The notes under the pieces: generated by a model
Told to the model about the DNA's origin: nothing
The model's database searches: none
The model's input: only the letters and a program-made list of their open reading frames with translations
Shown here: piece after piece, positions 22,927 through 28,411 of the stretch
How the letters are laid out: every line of letters begins with the position of its first letter
How positions within the stretch are numbered: the stretch's first letter is position 1
Translations under genes and position numbers: made by a program
Assembly (NCBI GenBank): GCA_023415145.1
Contig: JAEZLW010000011.1
Location: forward strand, 1 to 28,411
DNA from: Bacillota bacterium
GTDB taxonomy: Bacteria > Bacillota > Clostridia > Christensenellales > Aristaeellaceae
Direction: 5' to 3'
DNA length: 28,411 bases

Positions 22927-22950
22927 GCCGGCAGCGTCCGCTGGACCGGC
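22927..22950 (+). promoter_or_regulatory. GC-rich hairpin in the pyrG leader
   Basis: Arms GCCGG-CAGC and GCTG-GA-CCGGC with a GTCC loop, followed by GTTTCATT. It could attenuate transcription, but the T content is weak. Confidence 0.4.
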
Positions 22951-22980
22951 GTTTCATTATGCGTAAAAGGAGCGTCCCTT

Positions 22981-24576
22981 ATGGCTACGAAATTCGTGTT
23001 CGTCACCGGCGGCGTCGTATCCTCCCTGGGCAAAGGCATTACCACCGCATCCCTTGGCCGCCTCCTCAAGGCCCGCGGTTTCAAGGTTTCCATTCAAAAA
23101 ATCGATCCTTATTACAATGTGGACCCAGGCTTACTCAGCCCTTTGCAGCACGGCGAAGCCTTTATTACTGACGACGGCGTGGCTGCCGACCTGGACCTTG
23201 GCCATTATGAACGCTTTACGGATGTGCTCTTAACGGGGGAGGCCAGCGTCACATCCGGCAAAATCCACAAGCTGGTAATGGAGCGGGAGCTGCGCGGGGA
23301 TTACAAAGGCGGCACCGTACAGGTGGTGCCCCATGTGACCAACGAAATCAAACAGGCCATTTGGGCCGCCGCGCAAAACAGCGGTGCGGAGATCGCACTG
23401 GTGGAGATCGGCGGCACGGTGGGCGATATGGAATCCGCACCCTTTTTGGAGGCCATCAGGCAGATGCGCTGGGATTTGAATGACCAGGACAGCTGCTTTA
23501 TTCATGTGACGCTGCTTCCCTACATTTCAGTGGCGGGAGAATTGAAAACAAAGCCCACCCAGCATTCGGTAAAAACCCTCCGGGCCATCGGCATCCAGCC
23601 TGATGTGATCGTCTGCCGCACGGAAAAGCGCATTACCAGGGAAGCCAAGGAAAAGATCGCGCTGTTTTGTAACGTAAAGGCCAGTCACGTGGTACAAAAT
23701 GTGGATGTGGCCTCCCTGTATGAAGTGCCCCTGATGATGGAGGAGGAAGGCCTGGCCGGCATTGTCTGCGAGCAGTTGGGGCTTGACCACCCCGTCAGCG
23801 ACATGAGCGGCTGGAAAGCCATGCTTGAGCGTTCCCGCCATCCCGAAACCCAAACGAAGATTGCGCTGGTAGGCAAGTATGTGGCGCTCCGCGATGCCTA
23901 CCTATCCGTGGCGGAAGCCCTCACCCACGCCGGGATCGCCTTAAAAACCGCCGTAAACCTCGAATGGATCAGTTCAGAAAGCATCAATGATGAAAACGCC
24001 GAAAAGGTGCTGGGCGGATTTGACGGCATCATCGTTCCCGGCGGCCATGGCGACCGCGGCGCGGAAGGAATCATTTCCGCCGCCGCTTATGCCAGGCAAA
24101 AATGTGTACCCTACCTGGCCATCGGCTTTGGCATGCAGCTATCCGTGGTGGAGGCCTGCCGGAACCTTCTTAACCTTGCCAGCGCGAATTCCGCCGAGGT
24201 GGATCCGCAAACGCCCCATCCCGTCATATACATCCCGGAAAGCAGGCTGCCAAATAACGGCAACCGCAGCGCCGCCCGCATGGGCGCCGGCACCGTGCTT
24301 TTGCAGGAGGGAATGATCCGTTCCCTGTATGGCAGTGATACTGTGAGGGAACGCCACGGCAACCGCCTGGAGGTGGCTCCCATCTACGTGGATGCACTAG
24401 CCGAAAAGGGGTTCCTTTGCTCAGGCCGGTGCGGGGAGGAAGGCTACCCGGAAGCATTTGAAGTGAAGGACCATCCCTTCTACGCCGCGGTTTTGTATCA
24501 TCCCGAGTTCTTGTCCCGCCCCGACCGGGCCCATCCACTGTTTACAGGCTTTATCAGCGCTTCATTGAAGAAATAG
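22981..24576 (+). CDS. pyrG: CTP synthase with an altered glutaminase active site
   Basis: 531 residues, homologous to CTP synthase, which aminates UTP to CTP with ATP. The N-terminal synthetase domain (about 1-265) is well kept: FVTGGVVSSLGKGITTASLG, KIDPYYNVDPG, DLDLGHYERF, GGTVQVVPHVTNEIK, EIGGTVGDMES, GELKTKPTQHSVK. The C-terminal glutamine amidotransferase domain is not. Where the family has GICLGMQ, with the nucleophile Cys, this protein has AIGFGMQ, so residue 382 (codon GGC, 24124-24126) is Gly. The oxyanion-loop motif PGGFG is PGGHG, and ERHRHRYE is ERHGNRLE. The His-Glu of YHPEF remains. Glutamine hydrolysis is therefore predicted lost, and ammonia would be the nitrogen donor. It could be a second paralogue. 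ATG at 22981 follows AAAAGGAG. Confidence 0.85.
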   Translation: MATKFVFVTGGVVSSLGKGITTASLGRLLKARGFKVSIQKIDPYYNVDPGLLSPLQHGEAFITDDGVAADLDLGHYERFTDVLLTGEASVTSGKIHKLVMERELRGDYKGGTVQVVPHVTNEIKQAIWAAAQNSGAEIALVEIGGTVGDMESAPFLEAIRQMRWDLNDQDSCFIHVTLLPYISVAGELKTKPTQHSVKTLRAIGIQPDVIVCRTEKRITREAKEKIALFCNVKASHVVQNVDVASLYEVPLMMEEEGLAGIVCEQLGLDHPVSDMSGWKAMLERSRHPETQTKIALVGKYVALRDAYLSVAEALTHAGIALKTAVNLEWISSESINDENAEKVLGGFDGIIVPGGHGDRGAEGIISAAAYARQKCVPYLAIGFGMQLSVVEACRNLLNLASANSAEVDPQTPHPVIYIPESRLPNNGNRSAARMGAGTVLLQEGMIRSLYGSDTVRERHGNRLEVAPIYVDALAEKGFLCSGRCGEEGYPEAFEVKDHPFYAAVLYHPEFLSRPDRAHPLFTGFISASLKK

Positions 24577-24585
24577 CTGCCAAAG

Positions 24586-24622
24586 AACGCCCCCGCTTCC
24601 TGCATGGGACAGCGGGGGCGTT
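24586..24622 (+). terminator. Terminator of pyrG
   Basis: Twelve-base stem AACGCCCCCGCT/AGCGGGGGCGTT (24586-24597, 24611-24622) with a 13-base loop, starting nine bases after the pyrG stop codon. The T-run is short. Confidence 0.75.
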
Positions 24623-24669
24623 TGTGCATACTGCCAATACAATTCAGATAGTATCCGGGGATGCATTAC

Positions 24670-24690
24670 GAAAATGACATTGTCATTTTC
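24670..24690. repeat. Perfect palindrome of 10-bp arms around one base
   Basis: Arms GAAAATGACA and TGTCATTTTC (24670-24679, 24681-24690). It lies just past the stop of the minus-strand gene at 24699 and about 50 bases after the pyrG terminator. It could end that gene's transcript or be a protein-binding site; no promoter is seen beside it. Confidence 0.5.
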
Positions 24691-24698
24691 TCGAAATC

Positions 24699-25178
24699 CT
24701 ACTGGATGCTGTTGACCTTTGTGTTCAGCTCGGTTAAAAGCGTCAATAGCTGCGTTTGCGGTTCCTTTGTTTGCTGACCTGTCTGCAGCCGCAAATCGAA
24801 CGCATCGATCACATTATAGATCGTATCAAACAGGCTGTTATCCACCACCTGCTGGCTGTTTCCTCTCAGCCCCACATGAACCTGCTGCAGTGTTTGGACG
24901 GCGTACACATGCTGGCGAAGCTTGCCCAGCAGGTTGGTGGTGGTGGACCCACCCGTGCGGGACAGGTTGTTGACCTGGTTAATGGCCTGGCTGGTTTCAA
25001 AGCGCATGTGTTCCCGGAAAAGCGCCTGTTCCTTTGCCTCAAAACGCATGGCATTTCCCCCAAGAATGCCCAAAACCACAACGGCAAGGACCAGCAATAT
25101 GGAAAACACTTTTCCAACCTGCTGCCGTATTCGCTGCCCTCCCATGTTACTGCGCATTTGCTGGGAATAACGGTACAT
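24699..25178 (-). CDS. Hypothetical single-span membrane protein
   Basis: 159 residues, family not recognised. A basic, Gln/Arg-rich N-terminal tail (about 1-23) is followed by one hydrophobic span (VFSILLVLAVVVLGILGG, about 24-41). The rest is a mostly helical external domain (FREHMRFETSQAINQVNNLS; NLLGKLRQHVYAVQTLQQVHVGLRG; TIYNVIDAFDLRLQTGQQTKE) with a coiled-coil-like leucine pattern at the C-terminus. By topology it should be a membrane-anchored extracytoplasmic protein. ATG at 25178 has AAGGAGGG with about six bases of spacing. A promoter at 25297-25325 leaves a leader of about 110 nt. No operon partner is evident. Confidence 0.8.
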   Translation of the reverse strand: MYRYSQQMRSNMGGQRIRQQVGKVFSILLVLAVVVLGILGGNAMRFEAKEQALFREHMRFETSQAINQVNNLSRTGGSTTTNLLGKLRQHVYAVQTLQQVHVGLRGNSQQVVDNSLFDTIYNVIDAFDLRLQTGQQTKEPQTQLLTLLTELNTKVNSIQ

Positions 25179-25510
25179 GATTTCCCTCCTTTGGTGTAAC
25201 CGCCGGCTTATTCAGGCGGTGTATACGTCGGCCTTCATTTCCTCTTCGCTCACTTGAACGTGCTTTCTGGCCGGCTGCTCCGGCAACTGGTCTTTCATTA
25301 TACCATAAATCCACCAGGTGGTAAAGTACCCGAAAAAATGCCAGGGGAAACATGGAAAAGTGGTTTGGGCTTGCTCCATATATACCCATTTTTGTGCATC
25401 AGGGGAGAATAGGCTTCCATGGGTGCAAAGTGTACGCAACGGATGACAGTGCATGCCCATACAACGGTTCAGGATGTCAAATTCCCTGCGAAACGATGAA
25501 ACGGCATAAG
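25179..25510. other. Gap of 330 bases with a doubtful small frame
   Basis: The minus-strand frame 25379-25212 would encode 55 residues ending KHVQVSEEEMKADVYTA. It has an aromatic stretch (FFGYFTTWWIYGIMK) that could be a membrane segment, but no ribosome binding site precedes its ATG. The promoter at 25297-25325 lies inside it. I list it as a possible relic rather than a gene. Confidence 0.3.
25297..25325 (-). promoter_or_regulatory. Candidate promoter of the membrane protein gene at 24699-25178
   Basis: Minus-strand TTTACC (25325-25320), 17-base spacer, TATAAT (25302-25297) preceded by TGG as an extended -10. Confidence 0.5.
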
Positions 25511-25535
25511 AAAAAGCCCTCCCTGGGGAAGGCTT
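25511..25535 (-). terminator. Terminator of the alpha/beta hydrolase gene
   Basis: On the minus strand AAGCCTTCC and GGAGGGCTT form an imperfect stem with a short loop, followed by a run of T (25515-25511). It is about 40 bases past the stop codon at 25577. Confidence 0.6.
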
Positions 25536-25576
25536 CGAAAAGTCGAAAAAGCAAATGTATCCTTCATGCGTGCATG

Positions 25577-26407
25577 TCAGATGGATGGCTCCATTTCCCG
25601 CACCCTCATCAGCCATTCCAGCGTGAGCGCGCGGAACAGCTCCGGCTGCTCGATTTGCAGGTTATGCCCGGCCCTGTCCAGTATGGCAAAGGCCGCCCTT
25701 GTATAATTCTCCAGAATGCGCCATGCATCCCGGTAGCCTACGCTTGCGTCCTGGCGGCCCAGCAGAATCAGTGTAGGATTTGGGTATGGTTTCTCCAATT
25801 GATCCACATCAAACGTAAAGGCGTATCCGTTTTTTCTAAACCAATCCAAAAACGGCTGGTCCGCAAGGCGTATTCCCGACAGTATCTCATCTCGGAACCT
25901 TTCCCACACCTCCTGGGTCTGGACCACATTGATGCCGGTAAACTCCTCCGCCTCCTTGGGGGTCAGCCTTGAAAGCAGTGCATTGTCCGTTATCAAAGCC
26001 ACATGCCCGGGCAGCGTACGCTTTGCAGTATCTGTTTCGATGGCGGGGCACAGAAGAAGAAGCCCGGCCACGCGGTCAAACGCACGCTTGACAATCCCCC
26101 TGGCCAGATACCCGCCATAGGATTCGCCGGCCAGCAGGAAACGCTTGCCCGGGATCACCTGGTCGATAAAGTCCACAAGTATGTCCAGCATCACGTCAGA
26201 ATTGATGATAAAAGGCGCGCTTTTCGTTTTTCCCATGCCCGGCAGGTCGATATAGATTCTTTGATACCCATGCAAGTTTTCGAAGATGGGTTCCATACAG
26301 CCGGTCATCAGCCGGTGGTCCACATGGTAACCATGAATCATCAAAACAGGCTGTCCCAGCCCGATGGATTCATAGTGGATGGTTAGATTCCTGACTGTAC
26401 ATTCCAT
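25577..26407 (-). CDS. Alpha/beta-fold hydrolase
   Basis: A 276-residue cytoplasmic hydrolase with a full catalytic triad layout. The oxyanion segment is MIHGYHVDH (about 23-31). The nucleophile elbow is GESYGG with Ser96, the acid is Asp220 in LLGRQDASVGYR, and the base is His248 in DRAGHNLQIEQPEL. A cap domain lies between about 125 and 205. This is the pattern of esterases, haloalkane dehalogenase-like enzymes and C-C bond hydrolases, so the substrate cannot be assigned. ATG at 26407 has AAGGA about ten bases upstream. It has its own promoter (26448-26475) and terminator. Confidence 0.9.
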   Translation of the reverse strand: MECTVRNLTIHYESIGLGQPVLMIHGYHVDHRLMTGCMEPIFENLHGYQRIYIDLPGMGKTKSAPFIINSDVMLDILVDFIDQVIPGKRFLLAGESYGGYLARGIVKRAFDRVAGLLLLCPAIETDTAKRTLPGHVALITDNALLSRLTPKEAEEFTGINVVQTQEVWERFRDEILSGIRLADQPFLDWFRKNGYAFTFDVDQLEKPYPNPTLILLGRQDASVGYRDAWRILENYTRAAFAILDRAGHNLQIEQPELFRALTLEWLMRVREMEPSI

Positions 26408-26447
26408 GGCATTACGATCCTTTCCTCCGGCGGTCCCGGTGATAGGA

Positions 26448-26475
26448 AGTGTACCAGAATCCCACTATTTGTCAA
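26448..26475 (-). promoter_or_regulatory. Promoter of the alpha/beta hydrolase gene
   Basis: Minus-strand TTGACA (26475-26470), 16-base spacer, TACACT (26453-26448) preceded by TGG as an extended -10. Confidence 0.6.
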
Positions 26476-26513
26476 TCCACCGCTTTGAAACAGATGGAAA
26501 TGCACACATTGTC

Positions 26514-26545
26514 AAAGACCGCCGGTGTGCGGTTTGGGCGGTCTT
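26514..26545 (-). terminator. Terminator of the tetR-tfoX_C-zinc ribbon operon
   Basis: Nine-base stem AAGACCGCC/GGCGGTCTT (arms 26515-26523 and 26537-26545), starting 14 bases past the zinc-ribbon stop. Only a short T-run follows on the minus strand. Confidence 0.5.
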
Positions 26546-26559
26546 GCCAAACCCCTTTG

Positions 26560-26799
26560 TCAGATATCAGCCCAGGCCGGCAGCTTTTTCATGAGCCGCA
26601 TGGCCGTCTGCCGGGCGGCAGCCTCCTCCAGCCCCTGGGTGTTCATCAAAAAATGGGTGGTTCCTTCAAGCTTCTCCGGGTAGGATTGCATACTCCCGTC
26701 CGGCCGCATGCAATACAGGCAGTAGTCCCTCGTCTCATCCCCCTGAGCGTAGTCCTCACGCTTGGACATGGGCATCCCGCAGGCAATGCACATCTTCAT
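26560..26799 (-). CDS. Small putative zinc-ribbon protein
   Basis: 79 residues from the chosen start. The N-terminal half has two Cys pairs, CIACGMPM and YCLYCMRPDG, spaced about 22 residues apart, with the CGMPM-KREDY context of the putative zinc-ribbon family (Pfam zinc_ribbon_2 type). The C-terminal half is helical (GLEEAAARQTAMRLMKKLPAW). Function is unknown; zinc binding is inferred from the Cys pattern. I chose ATG at 26799, which has GGAGGA nine bases upstream; a GTG at 26808 directly abuts that site. It is the last gene of the tetR operon, 15 bases after the TfoX-domain gene. Confidence 0.8.
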   Translation of the reverse strand: MKMCIACGMPMSKREDYAQGDETRDYCLYCMRPDGSMQSYPEKLEGTTHFLMNTQGLEEAAARQTAMRLMKKLPAWADI

Positions 26800-26814
26800 G
26801 TTTTTCACTCCTCC

Positions 26815-27066
26815 TCACAGGTTTTTGTAAAACGCCTTCAAATCCTGCTTTGTGCTTTCAAGCAGAAAAGTATCCCTGATGCCGTCAATTGCCCCCTGCA
26901 GCCCGTACAGCATATGCAGGCAAGCGCCGGGATCGAAACACCGGATACGGAGAAAAGCTTCCTTGCTGCCGGTATCCTTCAGTTGCTTTTCAGAAAATAT
27001 CCCGATTTCATTCAGGTTTTTCTCCAATACTTTGCCTATGTTGGGAAGCTTCATTAATTCCCCCAT
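26815..27066 (-). CDS. Stand-alone TfoX C-terminal domain protein
   Basis: 83 residues, consisting only of the helix-hairpin-helix-like TfoX C-terminal domain: LPNIGKVLEKNLNEIGIFSE, LKDTGSKEAFLRIR, DPGACLHMLYGLQGAIDGIR. Full-length TfoX/Sxy has an extra N-terminal domain, absent here. Such single-domain proteins are common in Firmicutes and have no proven function; a role in competence should not be assumed. ATG at 27066 follows GAGGTG by eight bases and is seven bases after the tetR stop, so it is co-transcribed with tetR. Confidence 0.88.
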   Translation of the reverse strand: MGELMKLPNIGKVLEKNLNEIGIFSEKQLKDTGSKEAFLRIRCFDPGACLHMLYGLQGAIDGIRDTFLLESTKQDLKAFYKNL

Positions 27067-27073
27067 CTACTCA

Positions 27074-27655
27074 TCACCTCAAAAGCTTCAGATAGGATGT
27101 AATCAGCATATCGCCGTGCCGCGCAATCACACCGCCCTCCGGGGCAAACAGGTCGCCGCTTTGCAGGTAGTGATGCACAAGGCCGATCCACATGGAAAAG
27201 AGCACATGGACCGAAATTTCGGTTTTTACCGCCATTTCCTCCCGCTCAAGCGCCTGCATAAAGTGCAGCGAAAGCACGGACTGTATCATAACAAAGCTGT
27301 CCCGCGCACCTTGCGGCAAAAGCCTTGCCTCCATCAGCAGCCGGGTATAGAAGCCCTCGTATTCCCCTATCCCTTTCAAGTGGGCGCCAAGCACTTCATC
27401 AAGGCTGGCCCCGCTCTGAGAAAGATCATGGGTACGCGCGGCGATTTCCTTCCCATAATGGCTGACCACCGTTTCAATCAGGTCTTCCTGTGACTTGAAA
27501 TGGACAAACACCGTGCCGTGGGATACCCCCGCCTCCCTGGCGATGTCCTCCATGCGGCTTTGCATGATCCCATGCCTTGTGAACACGTCAAAAGCCGCCT
27601 GAAGCAGCTTTTGACGTGTACGCTCCTTTTGCTGGCTGCGGTTGGTTGTTTTCAA
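27074..27655 (-). CDS. TetR family transcriptional regulator
   Basis: 193 residues. The N-terminal DNA-binding domain (about 8-56) has the family pattern RQKLLQAAFDVFTRHGI, MEDIAREAGVSHGTVFVHFKSQEDL. The C-terminal helical domain would bind a small ligand; its pocket is not assignable. The start is TTG at 27655 with AAGGAG seven bases upstream. It heads an operon with the TfoX-domain and zinc-ribbon genes and is divergent from the T-box-controlled acyl-CoA synthetase. Two palindromes in the shared intergenic region are candidate operators. An acyl-CoA or fatty acid ligand is a reasonable guess from the neighbour, nothing more. Confidence 0.93.
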   Translation of the reverse strand: MKTTNRSQQKERTRQKLLQAAFDVFTRHGIMQSRMEDIAREAGVSHGTVFVHFKSQEDLIETVVSHYGKEIAARTHDLSQSGASLDEVLGAHLKGIGEYEGFYTRLLMEARLLPQGARDSFVMIQSVLSLHFMQALEREEMAVKTEISVHVLFSMWIGLVHHYLQSGDLFAPEGGVIARHGDMLITSYLKLLR

Positions 27656-27672
27656 AAATTGACTCCTTAATC

Positions 27673-27690
27673 ATTGACTTTATAGTCATT
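27673..27690. promoter_or_regulatory. Inverted repeat at the tetR start, candidate TetR operator
   Basis: ATTGACT-TTAT-AGTCATT; arms match at six of seven positions. It overlaps the downstream edge of the tetR -10 box and the likely start point, which suits autorepression. Confidence 0.5.
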
Positions 27691-27716
27691 TTAATCGGTA
27701 TCTCAAGGCCTGTCAA
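27688..27716 (-). promoter_or_regulatory. Promoter of the tetR operon
   Basis: Minus-strand TTGACA (27716-27711), 17-base spacer, TAAAAT (27693-27688). Confidence 0.8.
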
Positions 27717-27733
27717 CCCTCTTTGCAGGATTT

Positions 27734-27751
27734 TTTTGCAGCCCTGCAAAA
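27734..27751. promoter_or_regulatory. Palindrome between the divergent promoters
   Basis: TTTTGCAG-CC-CTGCAAAA, a perfect 8-2-8 inverted repeat. It sits between the -35 boxes of the tetR promoter (27716) and the acyl-CoA synthetase promoter (27758), where one bound protein could affect both. Confidence 0.5.
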
Positions 27752-27757
27752 TCACGC

Positions 27758-27786
27758 TTGACAAATGCCGTTTCCTCCGATACAAT
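27758..27786 (+). promoter_or_regulatory. Promoter of the T-box and acyl-CoA synthetase transcript
   Basis: Consensus TTGACA (27758-27763), 17-base spacer, TACAAT (27781-27786). The start would be near 27793. Confidence 0.85.
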
Positions 27787-27792
27787 CTTTTA

Positions 27793-28052
27793 AAATTGCA
27801 AACGCCATGACTGGGACCAGTACTTCATGCTTCCCATCAGAGAGCTGCCGCAAGGTGCGAGGCAGCAGGGATAGCTGAAGGAAACTCACCCACGAGCGGC
27901 CGCCTGAAAGCGGATTTTGCCGCAAGTAGCAGCGGACGGTTTCGGCCCGTAACAGCCTTTCACAAGCGGGGGCATATGCCCCAAGCAGAGTGGTACCGCG
28001 GATGCACCTATGCCTCCGTCTCTGATGATATCGTCAGAGACGGAGTTTTTTT
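27793..28052 (+). ncRNA. T-box riboswitch leader (probable tRNA-Leu specificity)
   Basis: A transcription-attenuating leader that reads uncharged tRNA. Stem I starts with TGGG (27812-27815) pairing CCCA (27889-27892). The specifier loop has the AGTA loop-E element (27819-27822) opposite GAA, and CTTCA/TGAAG forms the next helix. The apical part has AGAGAGCTGCC and GGCAGC. The likely specifier is CTC (27885-27887, Leu), followed by the usual purine; ACT in the overlapping register is the alternative. The T-box motif AGAGTGGTACCGCGG is at 27987-28001. Its TGGT bulge (27991-27994) would pair with a tRNA 3' end carrying A73, as tRNA-Leu has. The terminator has a 12-base stem CTCCGTCTCTGA/TCAGAGACGGAG (28014-28025, 28034-28045) and seven T. 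CAGAG/CTCTG can form the competing antiterminator. Confidence 0.93.
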
Positions 28053-28087
28053 ATGGCTGGATGCCAATGAAGAAGGAGGCGGTTTTT

Positions 28088-28411
28088 ATGGCCATCAATA
28101 CGCTCAGCAACTACACCATACCGGGGCTTTTGCGAAAGAATGTGCGGGAAATACCCGATAACGACTGCGTCGTTGCTCCGGAATACAACGTGCGGTGGAG
28201 CTGGCGGGAGTTTGACCGCCTGACCAATCTTGCAGCCAGGGGCCTTCTCTCCATGGGCATCAAAAAGGGCGACCATGTGGCCATCTGGGCCACCAACCTG
28301 CCCGAATGGATGCTCACCATGTTTGCCACGGCCAAGATCGGCGCGATCCTGATCACGGTGAACACCAACTACAAGCAGTTTGAGGTGGAGTATCTGCTGC
28401 GCCAGAGCGAC
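28088..28411 (+). CDS. AMP-dependent acyl-CoA synthetase/ligase, N-terminal 108 codons (runs off the right edge)
   Basis: The frame is open from ATG at 28088 to the window end. The ATG has AGGAGG eight bases upstream and lies 35 bases after the T-box terminator. The visible part is the N-terminal subdomain of the ANL (AMP-forming ligase) superfamily: TIPGLLRKNVREIPD, WSWREFDRLTNLAARGL, MGIKKGDHVAIWATNLPEWMLTMFATAKIGAILITVN and YKQFEVEYLLRQSD. This resembles bacterial fatty acyl-CoA or medium-chain acyl-CoA synthetases. The AMP-binding P-loop and substrate pocket are outside the window, so the acid is unknown. Regulation by a T-box with a Leu-type specifier suggests a link to amino acid supply. 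The divergent tetR suggests a second control. Confidence 0.88.
   Translation, partial: MAINTLSNYTIPGLLRKNVREIPDNDCVVAPEYNVRWSWREFDRLTNLAARGLLSMGIKKGDHVAIWATNLPEWMLTMFATAKIGAILITVNTNYKQFEVEYLLRQSD

Noticed and set aside
22905..22980. Bacillus-type pyrG attenuation by reiterative G addition
   Set aside because: The predicted start has no GGG run, so the mechanism cannot apply as known.
25212..25616. 134-codon minus-strand frame between the membrane protein and the alpha/beta hydrolase genes
   Set aside because: Its first half overlaps the end and terminator of the hydrolase gene and does not look like protein. No ribosome binding site is present, and a promoter lies inside it. Only the last part is kept, as a doubtful relic.
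26815..27066. TfoX-domain protein as a competence regulator
   Set aside because: Only the C-terminal domain is present. The N-terminal part of Sxy/TfoX is missing, and no competence genes are nearby.

Overview
The window looks like chromosomal DNA of a spore-forming member of the Bacillota (class Clostridia or a close relative) with fairly GC-rich coding DNA. The evidence is three sporulation or germination genes (spoIIR, sleB, ypeB), a T-box riboswitch, a CtsR heat-shock operator, AGGAGG-type ribosome binding sites with several TTG and GTG starts, and the tilS-hpt-ftsH gene order. No rRNA, tRNA, CRISPR array, phage gene, transposase or origin was seen.

Layout. 1-1662 (minus): the N-terminal 554 codons of a secreted, Ig-like-domain surface protein that runs off the left edge, with a well-formed promoter at 1836-1864. 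1938-4246 (minus): a small mannoside locus made of a LacI-type regulator, a GH130 phosphorylase, and a collapsed relic of a cellobiose 2-epimerase gene. 4629-11662 (minus): housekeeping cluster tilS-hpt-ftsH-PHP phosphoesterase-VanW protein-ridA, ending at two tandem terminators. 12037-12513 (plus): hsp20 under a sigma-A promoter with a consensus CtsR box. 12760-14187 (minus): an unrecognised secreted protein. 14415-16147 (plus): a YitT-type membrane protein and a pair of half-size YdcZ/DUF606 transporters. 16151-16981 (minus): a second PHP protein. 17142-20745 (minus): ispE, spoIIR, sleB, ypeB, with candidate sigma-F and sigma-G promoters in front of spoIIR and sleB. 20873-24576 (plus): a ywiB-like gene, an unknown gene, an MBL-fold hydrolase and a CTP synthase. 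24699-27655 (minus): an unknown single-span membrane protein, an alpha/beta hydrolase, and a tetR - TfoX C-terminal-domain - zinc-ribbon operon. 27758-28411 (plus): promoter, T-box leader and the first 108 codons of an AMP-dependent acyl-CoA synthetase.

The most notable points are these. (1) A complete T-box leader stands in front of an acyl-CoA synthetase, with a divergent TetR gene and two palindromes in the same intergenic region. tRNA charging, probably tRNA-Leu, would control an acid-activating enzyme, which suggests use of a branched-chain acid for amino acid synthesis. (2) The CTP synthase has Gly where the catalytic Cys of the glutaminase domain should be, so it is predicted to be ammonia-dependent or a non-canonical paralogue. 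(3) An epimerase gene next to the GH130 gene is reduced to its two ends. (4) Regulatory sites for CtsR and sigma-G match their consensus closely and fit the genes they precede.

Limits: all calls come from reading the sequence and recalled family motifs. No database or structure search was run. Promoters and operators are pattern matches only.
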